A stretch of DNA of 64,000 nt from Oleiagrimonas sp963821885 (lineage in GTDB: Bacteria; Pseudomonadota; Gammaproteobacteria; Xanthomonadales; Rhodanobacteraceae), in NCBI GenBank assembly GCA_963821885.1, contig CAWGFN010000002.1, positions 711,087 to 775,086 on the forward strand, written 5' to 3'. Position numbers and translations under genes: made by a program. This document shows positions 26,091-35,025 of this stretch, piece by piece (positions within the stretch are counted from its first letter, which is position 1; every line of letters begins with the position of its first letter). The notes under the pieces were generated by a model. It did not search any database. It was given only the letters and a program-made list of their open reading frames with translations, and was not told the DNA's origin.

Positions 26091-26968
26091 GCGATTTCCA
26101 CCTCGACCGCCAGCACGTGCGCCGCGCCTTCGGCCGCGCCGCGGCCACCTACGAGCAGCACGACGTGCTGCAGCGCACGGTGCAGGACGCCCTGCACGAG
26201 CGCCTGGACTTCTACCTGGACACGCCGCAACGCGTGCTCGACCTGGGCGCCGGCACCGGCCGCGGCAGCGCGGCGCTGAAACAGCGCTACCCGAAGGCCC
26301 AGGTCATCGCCATGGACCTGGCCGTGCCGATGCTGCAGCAGGCCGCGCGCCACAGCCGCTGGCGCCGGCGCTTCGCGCGCGTGGCCGGCGAAGCCACGCA
26401 ACTTCCCCTCGCCGACCATGCCATCGACCTGCTGCACTCGAACCTGTGCATCCAGTGGTGCGACGACCTCGACGCGCTGTTCGCCGAATGCGTACGCGTG
26501 CTCAAGCCGGGCGGCTTCCTGGCCCTGACCACCTTCGGTCCCGACACCCTGCGCGAATTGCGCGCGGCGTGGGCCGAGACCGACGGCGGTTCGCACGTGG
26601 GCCGCTTCCTGGACATGCACGACCTGGGCGACGCCATGCTCCGCGCCGGCCTGCGCGACCCGGTGCTGGACGTGGACCGCTACACCCTGACCTACGCCGA
26701 ACCGGCCGACCTGGCCCGCGAACTGAAAGGCCTGGGCGCCACCCACGCCGACACCACCCGCGCCCGCGGCCTGACCGGCAAGGCCCGCTGGAAGCGCATG
26801 CTCGATCACTACGAGACCATGCGCGACAGCGACGGCCGCATCCCCGCCACCTGGGAAGTGGTCACCGCCCACGCCTGGGGACCGCCCACCGGCCAGGCCC
26901 GCCGCGCCCCCGGCGGCGGCGAGGTGGCGACTTTTTCGCTGGATCAGTTGCGCGGCTCGCGGCGCTGA
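26087..26968 (+). CDS. bioC: Malonyl-ACP O-methyltransferase
   Basis: A 293-residue SAM-dependent methyltransferase that caps malonyl-ACP so that it can enter fatty acid synthesis as a biotin precursor. SAM motif I is VLDLGAGTGRGS near 45-56. The BioC-specific opening is RQHVRRAFGRAAATYEQHDVLQ, and NLCIQWCDDL is also typical. It starts at ATG 26087 inside the bioH stop, indicating translational coupling. A 439-base gap of different composition follows. Confidence 0.95.
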   Translation: MSDFHLDRQHVRRAFGRAAATYEQHDVLQRTVQDALHERLDFYLDTPQRVLDLGAGTGRGSAALKQRYPKAQVIAMDLAVPMLQQAARHSRWRRRFARVAGEATQLPLADHAIDLLHSNLCIQWCDDLDALFAECVRVLKPGGFLALTTFGPDTLRELRAAWAETDGGSHVGRFLDMHDLGDAMLRAGLRDPVLDVDRYTLTYAEPADLARELKGLGATHADTTRARGLTGKARWKRMLDHYETMRDSDGRIPATWEVVTAHAWGPPTGQARRAPGGGEVATFSLDQLRGSRR

Positions 26969-27407
26969 GGCCGAGAGCGAGGGCAAACGGCAGCACCGGA
27001 GGCGCTACCCCGCACAGGCTTCAGGGAGACATGCCACGTGTCTACGGCTCGCCGATGCCCCTGACAGAAGCGCGAACAGGGCGCTTGCCCGTCATCCAGC
27101 CCGTGCATTGAGCGCCCTGCATGTCGGGAGTCGGCCGGGTTCGGCGCGAAGGAGCGCTACCTGAAAAGTGCACTATGACCCGGGTTTGACCCGGGTTTGA
27201 ACCATTCGGTGTCTGTGAAGTTGCGGCAGGGGCAGGGGCTACAATCCGGAGCAGCATCCATATCCAGAGGGTATTCGTGACAATTGTGAATTCATTGGAA
27301 GCACAGTCATGCGTGCGCAAGGCTCTGATTCGATGCAGATGCAAGATGAACGGCCGCCCATAATCTCGGCGGCATCCAGGGAATGATTTCGTTCATGGGA
27401 GAAATAC
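26969..27407. other. Intergenic region after bioC
   Basis: No gene is supported. It contains an inverted repeat, CAGGGCGCT (27077-27085) and AGCGCCCTG (27111-27119), that could end bioC transcripts. It also holds the left inverted repeat of the next patch at 27162-27188. The base composition falls from about 27200 on. A TACAAT hexamer at 27239-27244 lacks a matching -35. Confidence 0.45.
27162..27198. repeat. Left inverted repeat with tandem TGACCCGGGTT units
   Basis: 27162-27188 matches the reverse complement of 29174-29200 at 23 of 27 positions, sharing GACCCGGGTTTG and an AGTnCACT core. The unit TGACCCGGGTT is repeated head to tail (27176-27186 and 27187-27197). The two repeats bound about 2 kb of lower-GC DNA. 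Confidence 0.5.
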
Positions 27408-28777
27408 ATGATGCGTATTGGATTACCGGCGGCGCTTGTCGCTGCCTTACTCTCTTTGTCGCGTCCCGCCATCGCTTCTAAGGAAAATGTCTGCGCAGAC
27501 AACGCGCAGGCGTCCCTCAGTGCACTGGTGCATGGCAACGATACGGCAGCGGCTAAACACTTCACACCTGGCCTGCTGAAGCGACATGATGCTGCAAATT
27601 TGCGGCAAACTTGGAACGCTGTATTGAGCAAAGCGGGGGCCTATGAAGGCCATGGCGCCCCTCATGTAACGGTCATCGACGGACGTCGATTCCTGTTCAC
27701 CGAAGTCAACTTCGCCAAGGCGCGACTCGACGCGATCAATACGTGCGATGCCATCGGCCGACTGAGCTTTTTCGAGTGGGGGCCAGCCTCGACCGCCTCC
27801 ACCAGAATCACCGCCGCCAAACGGGTCACGCTATCGAACGGAACGACCGAGTTGCCCGTTGTCATTCCCTCGCCCCTGGGTGACCTTCCGGCGACGCTGG
27901 ACATGCCTGCCGGTCACGGACCGTTTCCTGCGGTTGTGCTCGTCGCGGGCTCGGGGCCGCAGGACGAAGATGAGACGATTGGCCCCAACAAACCCTTTCG
28001 TGACATCGCGCGTGGTCTGGCTGCCGCCGGTGTGGCCTCACTGCGCTATGACAAGCGTACATTTGCATATCGGACCAAGGCGGCGCTCGACAAGCACCTC
28101 ACTGTCGACGATGAAGTGACGAACGATGCACTGACTGCGCTGCATGTCCTTGGCCACCACGCGCTAGTGAACCATCATCGTTTGTTCATTCTCGGGCATA
28201 GCCTTGGCGGCATGATGGCGCCCCGGATCGGAAAGCGTGCTCCGTCACTCGCCGGTCTGATTCTGTTGGCGGCCCCGTCGCGGCCATTCTGGGACGTCAT
28301 CGCCGAGCAGGTGCGGGAACAGGGGCAACGGCAGGAGTTGCCACAGAAAAAGATTGCGTCTGATGAGAAAGCCATCGCGCATGAACAGGCACTGCTGGCC
28401 AAGGCCCCCCCGCCAACCCGCCGAAAGGTCAGATGCTCGGCATGGGGCAGGTCTACTGGATGAGCTTGCATGACTACCAGCAGACATCCGTGGCGCGTTC
28501 GCTGTCCATGCCCATGCTCATCCTACAGGGTGGCAACGACTTCCAGGTTTCGCCCGTCAACGACTTCGATCGCTGGAAAAAGATTCTGGCCTCAAGCTCG
28601 AACGCGACGTTTCACCTCTACCCGGGACTTGGCCACATTTTTATGCCGGAAAGGAAACTGGGCACGATGGCGGACTATGAGAAACCCGGCCACGTCGACT
28701 CGAAGGTGATCGTCGACATCGCCGCATGGATGAAGGCACAGCCCGTGCGTGATAGTGCGGCACCTCCCGCTCTGTAG
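27408..28777 (+). pseudogene. Secreted alpha/beta hydrolase with N-terminal DUF3887-like domain, frameshifted
   Basis: The start ATG 27408 opens a signal peptide (LPAALVAALLSLSRPAIA). An N-terminal DUF3887-like helical/NTF2-type part follows at about 25-120. The alpha/beta hydrolase has S265 in GHSLGG. The frame ends early because the C run at 28405-28411 has seven C where eight would keep it open. The missing part (MLGMGQVYWMSLHDY, LILQGGNDFQV with catalytic Asp, GLGHIF with catalytic His) continues from 28433 to 28777 in the next frame. Corrected length is about 457 residues. Base composition is lower in GC than its neighbours, suggesting transfer. A homopolymer slip could be an on-off switch, true decay, or a sequencing error. 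Confidence 0.75.
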
Positions 28778-28938
28778 ACAGTGTTGAGCAAGCCCCAGCG
28801 CGTGTTGCAGATATGTTGAATCCACCTTCGATAGATGTCATCGCAGCAACATGGGTTTTCCATTAACGCGCTGCTCCTTATTGCGCTCTTCAATCCCCTT
28901 CGGGAGCGGTGGAGGTCGGAGGATCAGGCCCGTAGGGA

Positions 28939-29056
28939 GGCGCACACGGATGTGCGCCAGTTCGTCGTCAGCACAGGACGTGTTGTCGACGAACCCCGGG
29001 AACCCGGAGCGAACCTGGAGGAGCGAAGCTCCGTAGGGCGCGGCTGGTCTGAGCCG
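28939..29056. repeat. Cluster of hairpins with GGA in the loops
   Basis: 28939-28958 is an 8-bp stem (GGCGCACA/TGTGCGCC) with loop CGGA. 28961-28993 is a 14-bp imperfect stem with loop AGGAC. 29020-29032 is GGAGC-GAA-GCTCC. 29041-29056 is CGGCT/AGCCG, preceded by GTAGGGCG. GTAG next to a hairpin is typical of Xanthomonadales REP (SMAG-type) elements. The first two loops also fit the A-N-GGA pattern bound by CsrA/RsmA. Confidence 0.55.
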
Positions 29057-29173
29057 GAAGTATCAACCATGTTCCCGCACGCTTGTCACCCATGTGTCCG
29101 GTCTAAACAGGCAAGCAAGAACAAGCAAGAATATGAACACGCGCGCCGCAAGGTGAGCGGAACCCAAATCCAC

Positions 29174-29200
29174 CAAACCCGGGTCAGAGTGTACTTTCGA
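29174..29200. repeat. Right inverted repeat of the 2 kb patch
   Basis: The partner of 27162-27188, in inverted orientation with 23 of 27 positions identical. It ends 91 bases before the tag stop codon. Confidence 0.5.
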
Positions 29201-29291
29201 CCGTCTTATCAGGGTCGAATGCAGCCATTTTATTTACAGCGTCCGAACACGGCCCCGCGAATCCACGCACTGCGCCGCCGGGCCGGACGGA

Positions 29292-29849
29292 TCAAACCTG
29301 CCTATGGCGGAAGCAGCCGGCCAGATGATCGTTGACCATGCCGGTCGCCTGCATGAAGGCGTAGCAGATGGTCGGGCCGACGAAGCGGAAGCCGCGCTTT
29401 TTCAGCGTCTTGCTCATGTGCTCGGAACGCGGCGTGGTGGCGGGTACGTCGGCGGGGCTTTTCCAGCGATTGCGGATCGGTGTGCCGTCGACGAACGACC
29501 ACAGGTATGCGTCCAGGCTGCCTTCGTCCGCGATCACGCGCAGCGCGGCGCGGGCGTTTTCGCGCATGGCGTTGACCTTGAGACGGTTGCGGATGATGCC
29601 GGGATCGCGCAGCAGGCGCTCGAGCGCGGCATCGCGCATGGACGCCACGTAGTCGATGTCGAAATCGCGGTAGAGCTTGCGGTAGTGCGCGCGCTTTTCC
29701 AGCACGGTGCGCCAGGACAGGCCGGCCTGCGCGCCTTCCAGGCACAGGAATTCGAACAGCCGCTGGTCATCGTGCAGCGGCACGCCCCATTCGCTGTCGT
29801 GGTAGTCGCACTCGATGGCGCTGTTGGCGGCCCAGTGGCAACGCTGCAT
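29292..29849 (-). CDS. tag: DNA-3-methyladenine glycosylase I
   Basis: A 185-residue base-excision repair enzyme that removes 3-methyladenine. The opening C4 in MQRCHW and H17 in DYHDSEWGVPLHDD are zinc ligands of the Tag family. The partner ligands H175 and C179 near the C-terminus are present (NDHLAGCFRH). The active-site segment FEFLCLEGAQAGLSW is intact. Start ATG 29849 has GAGGAAA upstream. It lies 27 bases after the dehydratase stop on the same strand and may be cotranscribed with it. Confidence 0.95.
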   Translation of the reverse strand: MQRCHWAANSAIECDYHDSEWGVPLHDDQRLFEFLCLEGAQAGLSWRTVLEKRAHYRKLYRDFDIDYVASMRDAALERLLRDPGIIRNRLKVNAMRENARAALRVIADEGSLDAYLWSFVDGTPIRNRWKSPADVPATTPRSEHMSKTLKKRGFRFVGPTICYAFMQATGMVNDHLAGCFRHRQV

Positions 29850-29876
29850 GGTCGATTTCCTCGAACGGCGGGTCGA

Positions 29877-30878
29877 TCAGGATACGTCGCCGGCGAGCAG
29901 GCCGGGCGGCAGGGCCTCCAGATCGACGTTGCCGCCGGTCAGCACGACACCCACCTGCTTGCCGGCGAACACCTCGGGGCAGGCCAGCATCACGGCCAGC
30001 ACGGTGGCGCTGGAGGGCTCCACCACCTGGCGCAACTCGCTCCACAGCAGGCGCATGGCCTGCACCACCTGAGCATCGGTGACGGTCAGCACCTGCACGT
30101 CGCAGGCCCTGAGGATGTCGAAGTTCGGCGCGCCGATGGTCGCGCGCAGGCCGTCGCAGATGGTGTCGGGTGTCTGTTCGGCGATGCGCCGCCCTTCGCG
30201 CAAGGAGCGTGCCGCGTCGTCCGCGCCGGCCGGCTCGGCGCCGACCAGCTGCAATTTCGGCCGCAAGGCGCGCGCCACGATGGCGCAGCCGGCCGCCAGG
30301 CCGCCGCCGCCGACCGGGGTCAGCAGCACGTCCAGGCCGGGCACCTGCTGCAGCAGTTCCAGCGCCACGGTGCCCTGGCCGGCGATCACGCGAGGGTCGG
30401 CATACGGATGCACCAGACGGGCCCCGGTCTGCGCCTGCACGCGTTCGGTTTCGGCCTCGCGCGCGGCCTGGGTCGGCGCGCACCGGTAGACCCGCGCGCC
30501 GGCCGCCGCGATGGCTTCGACCTTGGCCCGCACCGCGCCTTCCGGCACCACCACGTGGGCGGGGATGCCGCGCGCCGCGGCCGCCAGCGCCAGCGCCCGG
30601 CCGTGGTTGCCCGAGGAATGCGTGACCACCCCCGCGTCGGCCTCGGCATCGGTCAGTGCCCATACCGCGTTGCTCGCACCGCGGAACTTGAAGGCCCCGC
30701 CGTGCTGCAGATGCTCGCACTTGAAATGCATGCGGGCCCCGCTCATGCGGTCCAGGTTCCCGCTGCGAAGGACCGGCGTCACGCGGGCATGCGCGGCGAT
30801 GCGGGCAGCCGCCGTGTACACGTCGGCCGGGCCGGGCAGGCATGCCGCCACGGGGGCACGCGGGGTGGTCATCGGCAT
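29877..30878 (-). CDS. PLP-dependent threonine/serine dehydratase-like enzyme
   Basis: A 333-residue fold type II PLP enzyme. K64 in GGAFKFRGA binds PLP, SSGNHG at 88-93 binds the substrate carboxylate, and GGGGL near 178 binds the cofactor phosphate. There is no C-terminal ACT domain, so it resembles catabolic threonine dehydratase or serine racemase rather than allosteric IlvA. It would deaminate Thr or Ser to a 2-oxoacid. Two possible starts are the ATG at 30878 and the ATG at 30872. The gene is divergent from pepN and upstream of tag. Confidence 0.88.
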   Translation of the reverse strand: MPMTTPRAPVAACLPGPADVYTAAARIAAHARVTPVLRSGNLDRMSGARMHFKCEHLQHGGAFKFRGASNAVWALTDAEADAGVVTHSSGNHGRALALAAAARGIPAHVVVPEGAVRAKVEAIAAAGARVYRCAPTQAAREAETERVQAQTGARLVHPYADPRVIAGQGTVALELLQQVPGLDVLLTPVGGGGLAAGCAIVARALRPKLQLVGAEPAGADDAARSLREGRRIAEQTPDTICDGLRATIGAPNFDILRACDVQVLTVTDAQVVQAMRLLWSELRQVVEPSSATVLAVMLACPEVFAGKQVGVVLTGGNVDLEALPPGLLAGDVS

Positions 30879-30945
30879 CTCGGTATTTGATGAAGGACGG
30901 CCATGTTAGCCTCCACGGTTCCCCCATGAGAATTCCCCCGCCTGC

Positions 30946-33579
30946 ATGCCCTCTTCGACGCCGACCATACGCCTGACCGATTACCAGCCGCCCGCGTGGC
31001 GGGTGTCCGACGTGCAGATGGACGTGGACCTGGACATCCATGCCAGCCTGGTGCGCACGCGCCTGACCCTGCACGGCACGCCGGGCACGCCCCTGGACCT
31101 GGACGGCGAGGAGCTGGAACTGCTGGAGATCGCCCTGGACGGCCAGGTGCTGCCGGCCGACCGCTATCGCCTGGAGGATGGCGGGCTGCGGGTGGAGGGC
31201 GTATCCGATGGCAGCGTGCTGGAAACCCTGGTGCGCGTGCATCCGGCCGACAACACCAAGCTGGAGGGCCTGTACCTGTCCGGCTCGCCCGAGCACGGCT
31301 TCCTGCTGACCCAGTGCGAGGCCGAGGGCTTCCGGCGCATCACCTACTTCCCCGACCGCCCGGACGTGCTGGCGACCTACAGCGTCACCCTGCGCGCCGA
31401 CCGCGAGCGTTTCCCGGTGCTGCTGGCCGGCGGCAATCCGGACGGCGCCGGGCCTCTGGATGACGGCCGCCACTGGGCCCGGTTCGTCGACCCGCATCCG
31501 CGCCCCAGCTACCTGTTCGCGCTGGTCGCCGGGCGGCTGGAGAAGATCAGTCGCGATTACCGCACCGCCGACGGCCGCGACGTGACCCTGAACCTGTGGG
31601 CCGAGGCCGAGGCCATCGGCCAGTGCGACTACGCCATGGACGCGCTGGTCCGCGCCATGCGCTGGGACGAGCAGACCTACGGGCGCAACTACGATCTTGA
31701 CGTGTTCCATGTCGTGGCCACCCATGACTTCAACATGGGCGCGATGGAGAACAAGGGCCTCAACATCTTCAATGCCAAGTACCTGCTGGCCGACACCGAC
31801 ATGTCCACCGACGACGAGTACCGACACGTCGAGGCGGTGGTGGCGCACGAGTACTTCCACAACTGGAGCGGCAATCGCGTGACCTGCCGCGACTGGTTCC
31901 AGCTCAGCCTCAAGGAAGGGTTGACGGTGTTCCGCGAGCAGAGCTTCTCGGCCGACATGAACTCGCCGCCGATCAAGCGCATCGAGGACGTCGCCATGCT
32001 GCGCCGCCGGCAGTTCACCGAGGACGCCGGCCCGTTGGCGCATCCGGTGCGCCCCGCCGAATACCGCGAGATCAACAATTTCTATACCGCCACGGTGTAC
32101 GAGAAAGGCGCCGAGCTGGTACGCATGCTGGCCGGCCGCCTGGGTCCGGCGCGCTTCCGCGAGGGCATGGACCTGTATTTCGCGCGCCACGATGGCCAAG
32201 CGGCCACCATCGAGGATTTCCTCGTCGCGCTGGGTGATGCCAGTGGCGTGGACCTGATGCCCTACCTGGCCTGGTACGGCCAGGCCGGCACGCCCCGGGT
32301 CCATGCGCAGGGCGCCTACGACGCCGAGAACCGCCGCTACACCCTGACCCTGCGCCAGCACACGCCGGCCACGCCCGGACAGGTGGTCAAGCAGCCCGTG
32401 CCGATTCCCGTGCGCGTGTCGCTGTTCGACAGCGACGGCCAGCCGATGCCGCTGCGCCTGGCTGGCGAGACCGCCGCGCATGACCAGGAGCGCGTGCTCG
32501 ACCTGGACACCACCGAGGCGCGCTTCGTCTTCGAGGACGTGCCCGCCACGCCGATTCCCTCCCTGCTGCGCGGTTTCTCGGCGCCGGTCGAACTCGAGTA
32601 CGCCTGCTCGCCCGAACGCCTGTCGGTGCTTCTGCGCGCCGACCGCGACGGCTACAACCGCTGGGCCGCCGGCCAGCAGCTGGCCGCGGATGCCTTTGAC
32701 GGTCTGCACGGCGGCCAGACCGACGTGCCCGCGCTCGATGCCTGGACCGAAGCCCTGGCCGTACTGTTCGACGATGCGTCGATCGATCCGGCGCTGCTGG
32801 CCGAACTGCTCTCGCCGCCCGGCGAGATCGAGCTGGCCGAGCGCATCGAGGGCGGCGTCGATCCGGATGCCATCAGGCAGGCACGCGAGACCCTGCTGCA
32901 CCGACTCGCGCAGCGCATCGGCGAGACCCGGCTCGCGCAACGCTTCGAGACCCTCGAAGCCCGCGCTGACGATGGCCTTGATGCCACCGCACAGTCGGAT
33001 CGACGCCTGAAGGGCGCGGTGCTGACCCTGTGGAGCCGGCTGCAGCCCGAAGCCGCGCAGCAGCATGCCGAGCGACTTCTCGAGCACAGCGGCAACATGA
33101 CCGACCGCCTGCTGGCGCTCAACATTCTCTTGCGTTCGCCACGGGCCACCGTAGCCGCGCGCCACTTCCGCGACCGTCACCAGGCCCAACCGCTGGCCAT
33201 GGACAAGTGGTTCGCCGCGCAGGCCCAGGTGCCCGGCGGCGAGACCCTGTCGCGGGTCCGTGCCCTGCTCGATGACCCGGCCTTCACCCTGCGCAACCCC
33301 AATCGCGTGCATGCCCTGCTGGGCAGCTTCGCGCGGGCCAACCCCACCGGCTTCCATCGCCCGGACGGCGAGGCCTACCGCCTGCTGACCGACCGCCTCG
33401 CGGCCATCGATGCACTCAATCCGCAGGTTGCGGCCCGCCTGGCGACGGCCTTCAACGGCTGGCACCGGCTGGAACCGGTGCGCCGTCGCGCCGCGCATGA
33501 GGCGCTGGCCACGCTGGCCACGGCACCTTCCCTATCGCGCGACCTGTCCGACATCCTGAACCGCGCCCTGGAAGGCTGA
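30946..33579 (+). CDS. pepN: Aminopeptidase N
   Basis: An 877-residue M1 metallopeptidase of the E. coli PepN subfamily, which trims peptides in the cytoplasm. The exopeptidase motif GAMEN is at 265-269. The zinc site is H301-E302-xx-H305 with E324 as third ligand (KEGL), and a catalytic Tyr is expected near NFYTATVYEKG. The C-terminal helical domain (about 560-877) is present and length is normal. The start ATG 30946 lies in a short gap opposite the dehydratase gene. Confidence 0.96.
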   Translation: MPSSTPTIRLTDYQPPAWRVSDVQMDVDLDIHASLVRTRLTLHGTPGTPLDLDGEELELLEIALDGQVLPADRYRLEDGGLRVEGVSDGSVLETLVRVHPADNTKLEGLYLSGSPEHGFLLTQCEAEGFRRITYFPDRPDVLATYSVTLRADRERFPVLLAGGNPDGAGPLDDGRHWARFVDPHPRPSYLFALVAGRLEKISRDYRTADGRDVTLNLWAEAEAIGQCDYAMDALVRAMRWDEQTYGRNYDLDVFHVVATHDFNMGAMENKGLNIFNAKYLLADTDMSTDDEYRHVEAVVAHEYFHNWSGNRVTCRDWFQLSLKEGLTVFREQSFSADMNSPPIKRIEDVAMLRRRQFTEDAGPLAHPVRPAEYREINNFYTATVYEKGAELVRMLAGRLGPARFREGMDLYFARHDGQAATIEDFLVALGDASGVDLMPYLAWYGQAGTPRVHAQGAYDAENRRYTLTLRQHTPATPGQVVKQPVPIPVRVSLFDSDGQPMPLRLAGETAAHDQERVLDLDTTEARFVFEDVPATPIPSLLRGFSAPVELEYACSPERLSVLLRADRDGYNRWAAGQQLAADAFDGLHGGQTDVPALDAWTEALAVLFDDASIDPALLAELLSPPGEIELAERIEGGVDPDAIRQARETLLHRLAQRIGETRLAQRFETLEARADDGLDATAQSDRRLKGAVLTLWSRLQPEAAQQHAERLLEHSGNMTDRLLALNILLRSPRATVAARHFRDRHQAQPLAMDKWFAAQAQVPGGETLSRVRALLDDPAFTLRNPNRVHALLGSFARANPTGFHRPDGEAYRLLTDRLAAIDALNPQVAARLATAFNGWHRLEPVRRRAAHEALATLATAPSLSRDLSDILNRALEG

Positions 33580-33660
33580 ACGCCCGTCCATGCGCGGTTC
33601 ATGCGGGTTCACTACAGTGAAAGTCCGTCTTTCGATGCACCCAGGTGCCAGGGGGCTCCC

Positions 33661-34101
33661 ATGAAACGCATCATCCTGTCGACACTGGTCCTCGCCGCGG
33701 CGCTGCTCTCGGGCTGCGTGGTCACGCCGGCCTATCGCTACGGTGGCGGTGCCGGCGCGGGCGGGTATTACTACGGGTCGTCCCATGTCGGTTCCACCGT
33801 GGTCTACAGCGACGCCTACTGGTACCCGTACGCGTCCTACGGCTACTACTACGGGCCCTGGGGCTATTACGGCTATGGCGGCGCACGCGTGTACTACGGT
33901 GATCGCGACGACCACGGCTACCGGCACCGCAAGCCGCGCCTGTCCGACCAATTCCAGCATGCGGCGCAACGCCATTACGGCCACACGCAAACCCGTCAGC
34001 GTCCGCAGAGCCGCCCTCAGCCACAGCGCTCGCAACGTTCCCAGCGCCTGTCGGCACCCGTCCGGCGCGGCAGCTGGCACCGCAAGAGCCACCAGCACTG
34101 A
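33661..34101 (+). CDS. Tyr/Gly-rich small lipoprotein
   Basis: A 146-residue predicted outer membrane lipoprotein. The lipobox ends at C19 (LLSGC). Residues 27-85 are very rich in Tyr and Gly (GGYYYGSS, YGYYYGPWGYYGYGG). The C-terminal half is rich in Gln, Arg, Ser and His and strongly basic. Start ATG 33661 follows a GGGGCTCCC stretch. An upstream in-frame GTG or ATG extension from 33601 would not give a signal peptide. I do not recognise a family with known function. Such proteins often coat or bind polyanionic surfaces, but this is only an inference from composition. Confidence 0.75.
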   Translation: MKRIILSTLVLAAALLSGCVVTPAYRYGGGAGAGGYYYGSSHVGSTVVYSDAYWYPYASYGYYYGPWGYYGYGGARVYYGDRDDHGYRHRKPRLSDQFQHAAQRHYGHTQTRQRPQSRPQPQRSQRSQRLSAPVRRGSWHRKSHQH

Positions 34102-34221
34102 CCCCGCGCGGGGGCAAAAAATTAGCCGCCAGCCGGTAACCCGGCATGGCGGCCATGCTTCCGCGAACGACGGTGGGAGGAGGAGGGGGTCGTCGCCCGC
34201 TGGAGGGAGGAACCTCTGGTA

Positions 34222-34413
34222 TCAGGCCGGCAGCTTGCGCAGCGCGTCCTGCAGCTTGGCCAGACGCGATTCCAGACGCTGCTTGCGCAGCGGATCGGCG
34301 TCACTGGACTGCAGGGTCAACGTCTCCATGGCCAGCTCCACGCGACCCATTTCGATCAGCAGGTCGTGGTGCAGCGCCAGTGAGTCGTTCTTGCGTTCTT
34401 CACCCATGTACAT
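34222..34413 (-). CDS. Small helical protein, unknown function
   Basis: A 63-residue protein (MYMGEERKNDSLALHHDLL start). It has alternating charged and hydrophobic residues and a likely coiled coil at about 35-62 (LRKQRLESRLAKLQDALRKL). GGGGAAACG precedes the ATG at 34413. No signal peptide or membrane segment is seen. The amphipathic pattern and third-base GC support a real gene. I do not recognise the family. Confidence 0.6.
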   Translation of the reverse strand: MYMGEERKNDSLALHHDLLIEMGRVELAMETLTLQSSDADPLRKQRLESRLAKLQDALRKLPA

Positions 34414-35025
34414 GATCGTTTCCCCTGTGCACCGCGCGACAGTGCGTTTGTGTGGTGGTCATGGACAACAAAGCATTTTCCGTGCCAAGGGACCTGTTCC
34501 GACCCGGTCCGGCCGACCTAGCTTTTTTCCTATGGCGACCTGACGTAGAGCGTCGTAAAGTGCCAACAAGCGCACAGCCGCGTAGCGGGCGCAGGCCATA
34601 AAGTCATCCACAGTTCACCTGACCTGATTCATCATCGACATCGAGGTCTGGCGGCAACTTGGGGAACGGCGGCAGCCGCTGCGCGACGACCCACCACTTC
34701 ATAAAGTTTCTGGCACCCGGCATACGGTCATCCTGGATTCCCCCTGTTCCTGAGGGCCGCCGGGTGCCAGATCCTCATTCAACTGTCCCGCACGGGGACA
34801 GGACTGCCATCTCGGCAGTGGTGCTACCCCTCGCCGGCACGCAACCGGCCCCTGAAACCGATCTCAGCGCGCGATCCGCGGCGCTTCTGCCCGGCGAGGG
34901 TGCATGCAGTGCCTTGCAGAGTTCATGCCAACCGAAGTCGATGAATGCATCCGGAGGGCCCGCGGTGACGTCATCGCCGCCCAGGCACTAACATAGCGAC
35001 TTTCCGCAGCGCCCAGAACCCAGCC
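34414..35025. other. 612-base intergenic region upstream of mnmG
   Basis: No gene is supported here. It holds the structured segment 34707-34818 and a single DnaA-box-like TCATCCACA near 34606. The part nearest mnmG (34850-35025) shows no clear promoter. Confidence 0.5.
34707..34818. other. Structured segment of three successive hairpins
   Basis: TCTGGCACCCGGC (34707-34719) and GCCGGGTGCCAGA (34758-34770) are a perfect 13-bp inverted repeat enclosing 38 bases, which themselves contain CCCT/AGGG. Then come CTGTCCC/GGGACAG (34782-34800) and ACTGCC/GGCAGT (34802-34818). The arrangement suggests a small RNA, a leader of mnmG or a mobile repeat. Confidence 0.45.

Larger units (their letters stand above)
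28778..29291. other. Intergenic region with repeat cluster, no convincing gene
   Basis: A reading frame of 166 codons (28835-29335) runs through this stretch, but it crosses hairpin repeats and the tag 3' end and has no protein-like pattern. The region contains the hairpin cluster 28939-29056 and the right inverted repeat 29174-29200. From 29100 to 29170 it is A-rich without recognisable features. Confidence 0.5.

Noticed and set aside
28835..29335. 166-codon frame after the hydrolase
   Set aside because: It crosses several hairpin repeats and the end of tag and shows no domain or codon pattern of a gene.
29767..33498. Very long open frame opposite pepN (over 1200 codons)
   Set aside because: It mirrors the pepN coding strand in GC-rich DNA, has low-complexity Arg/Gln/Gly content and no motifs, while pepN is complete.
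34595..34620. Possible replication origin beside mnmG (gidA)
   Set aside because: Only one imperfect DnaA-like box (TCATCCACA), no AT-rich unwinding region, and no dnaA or parAB nearby.
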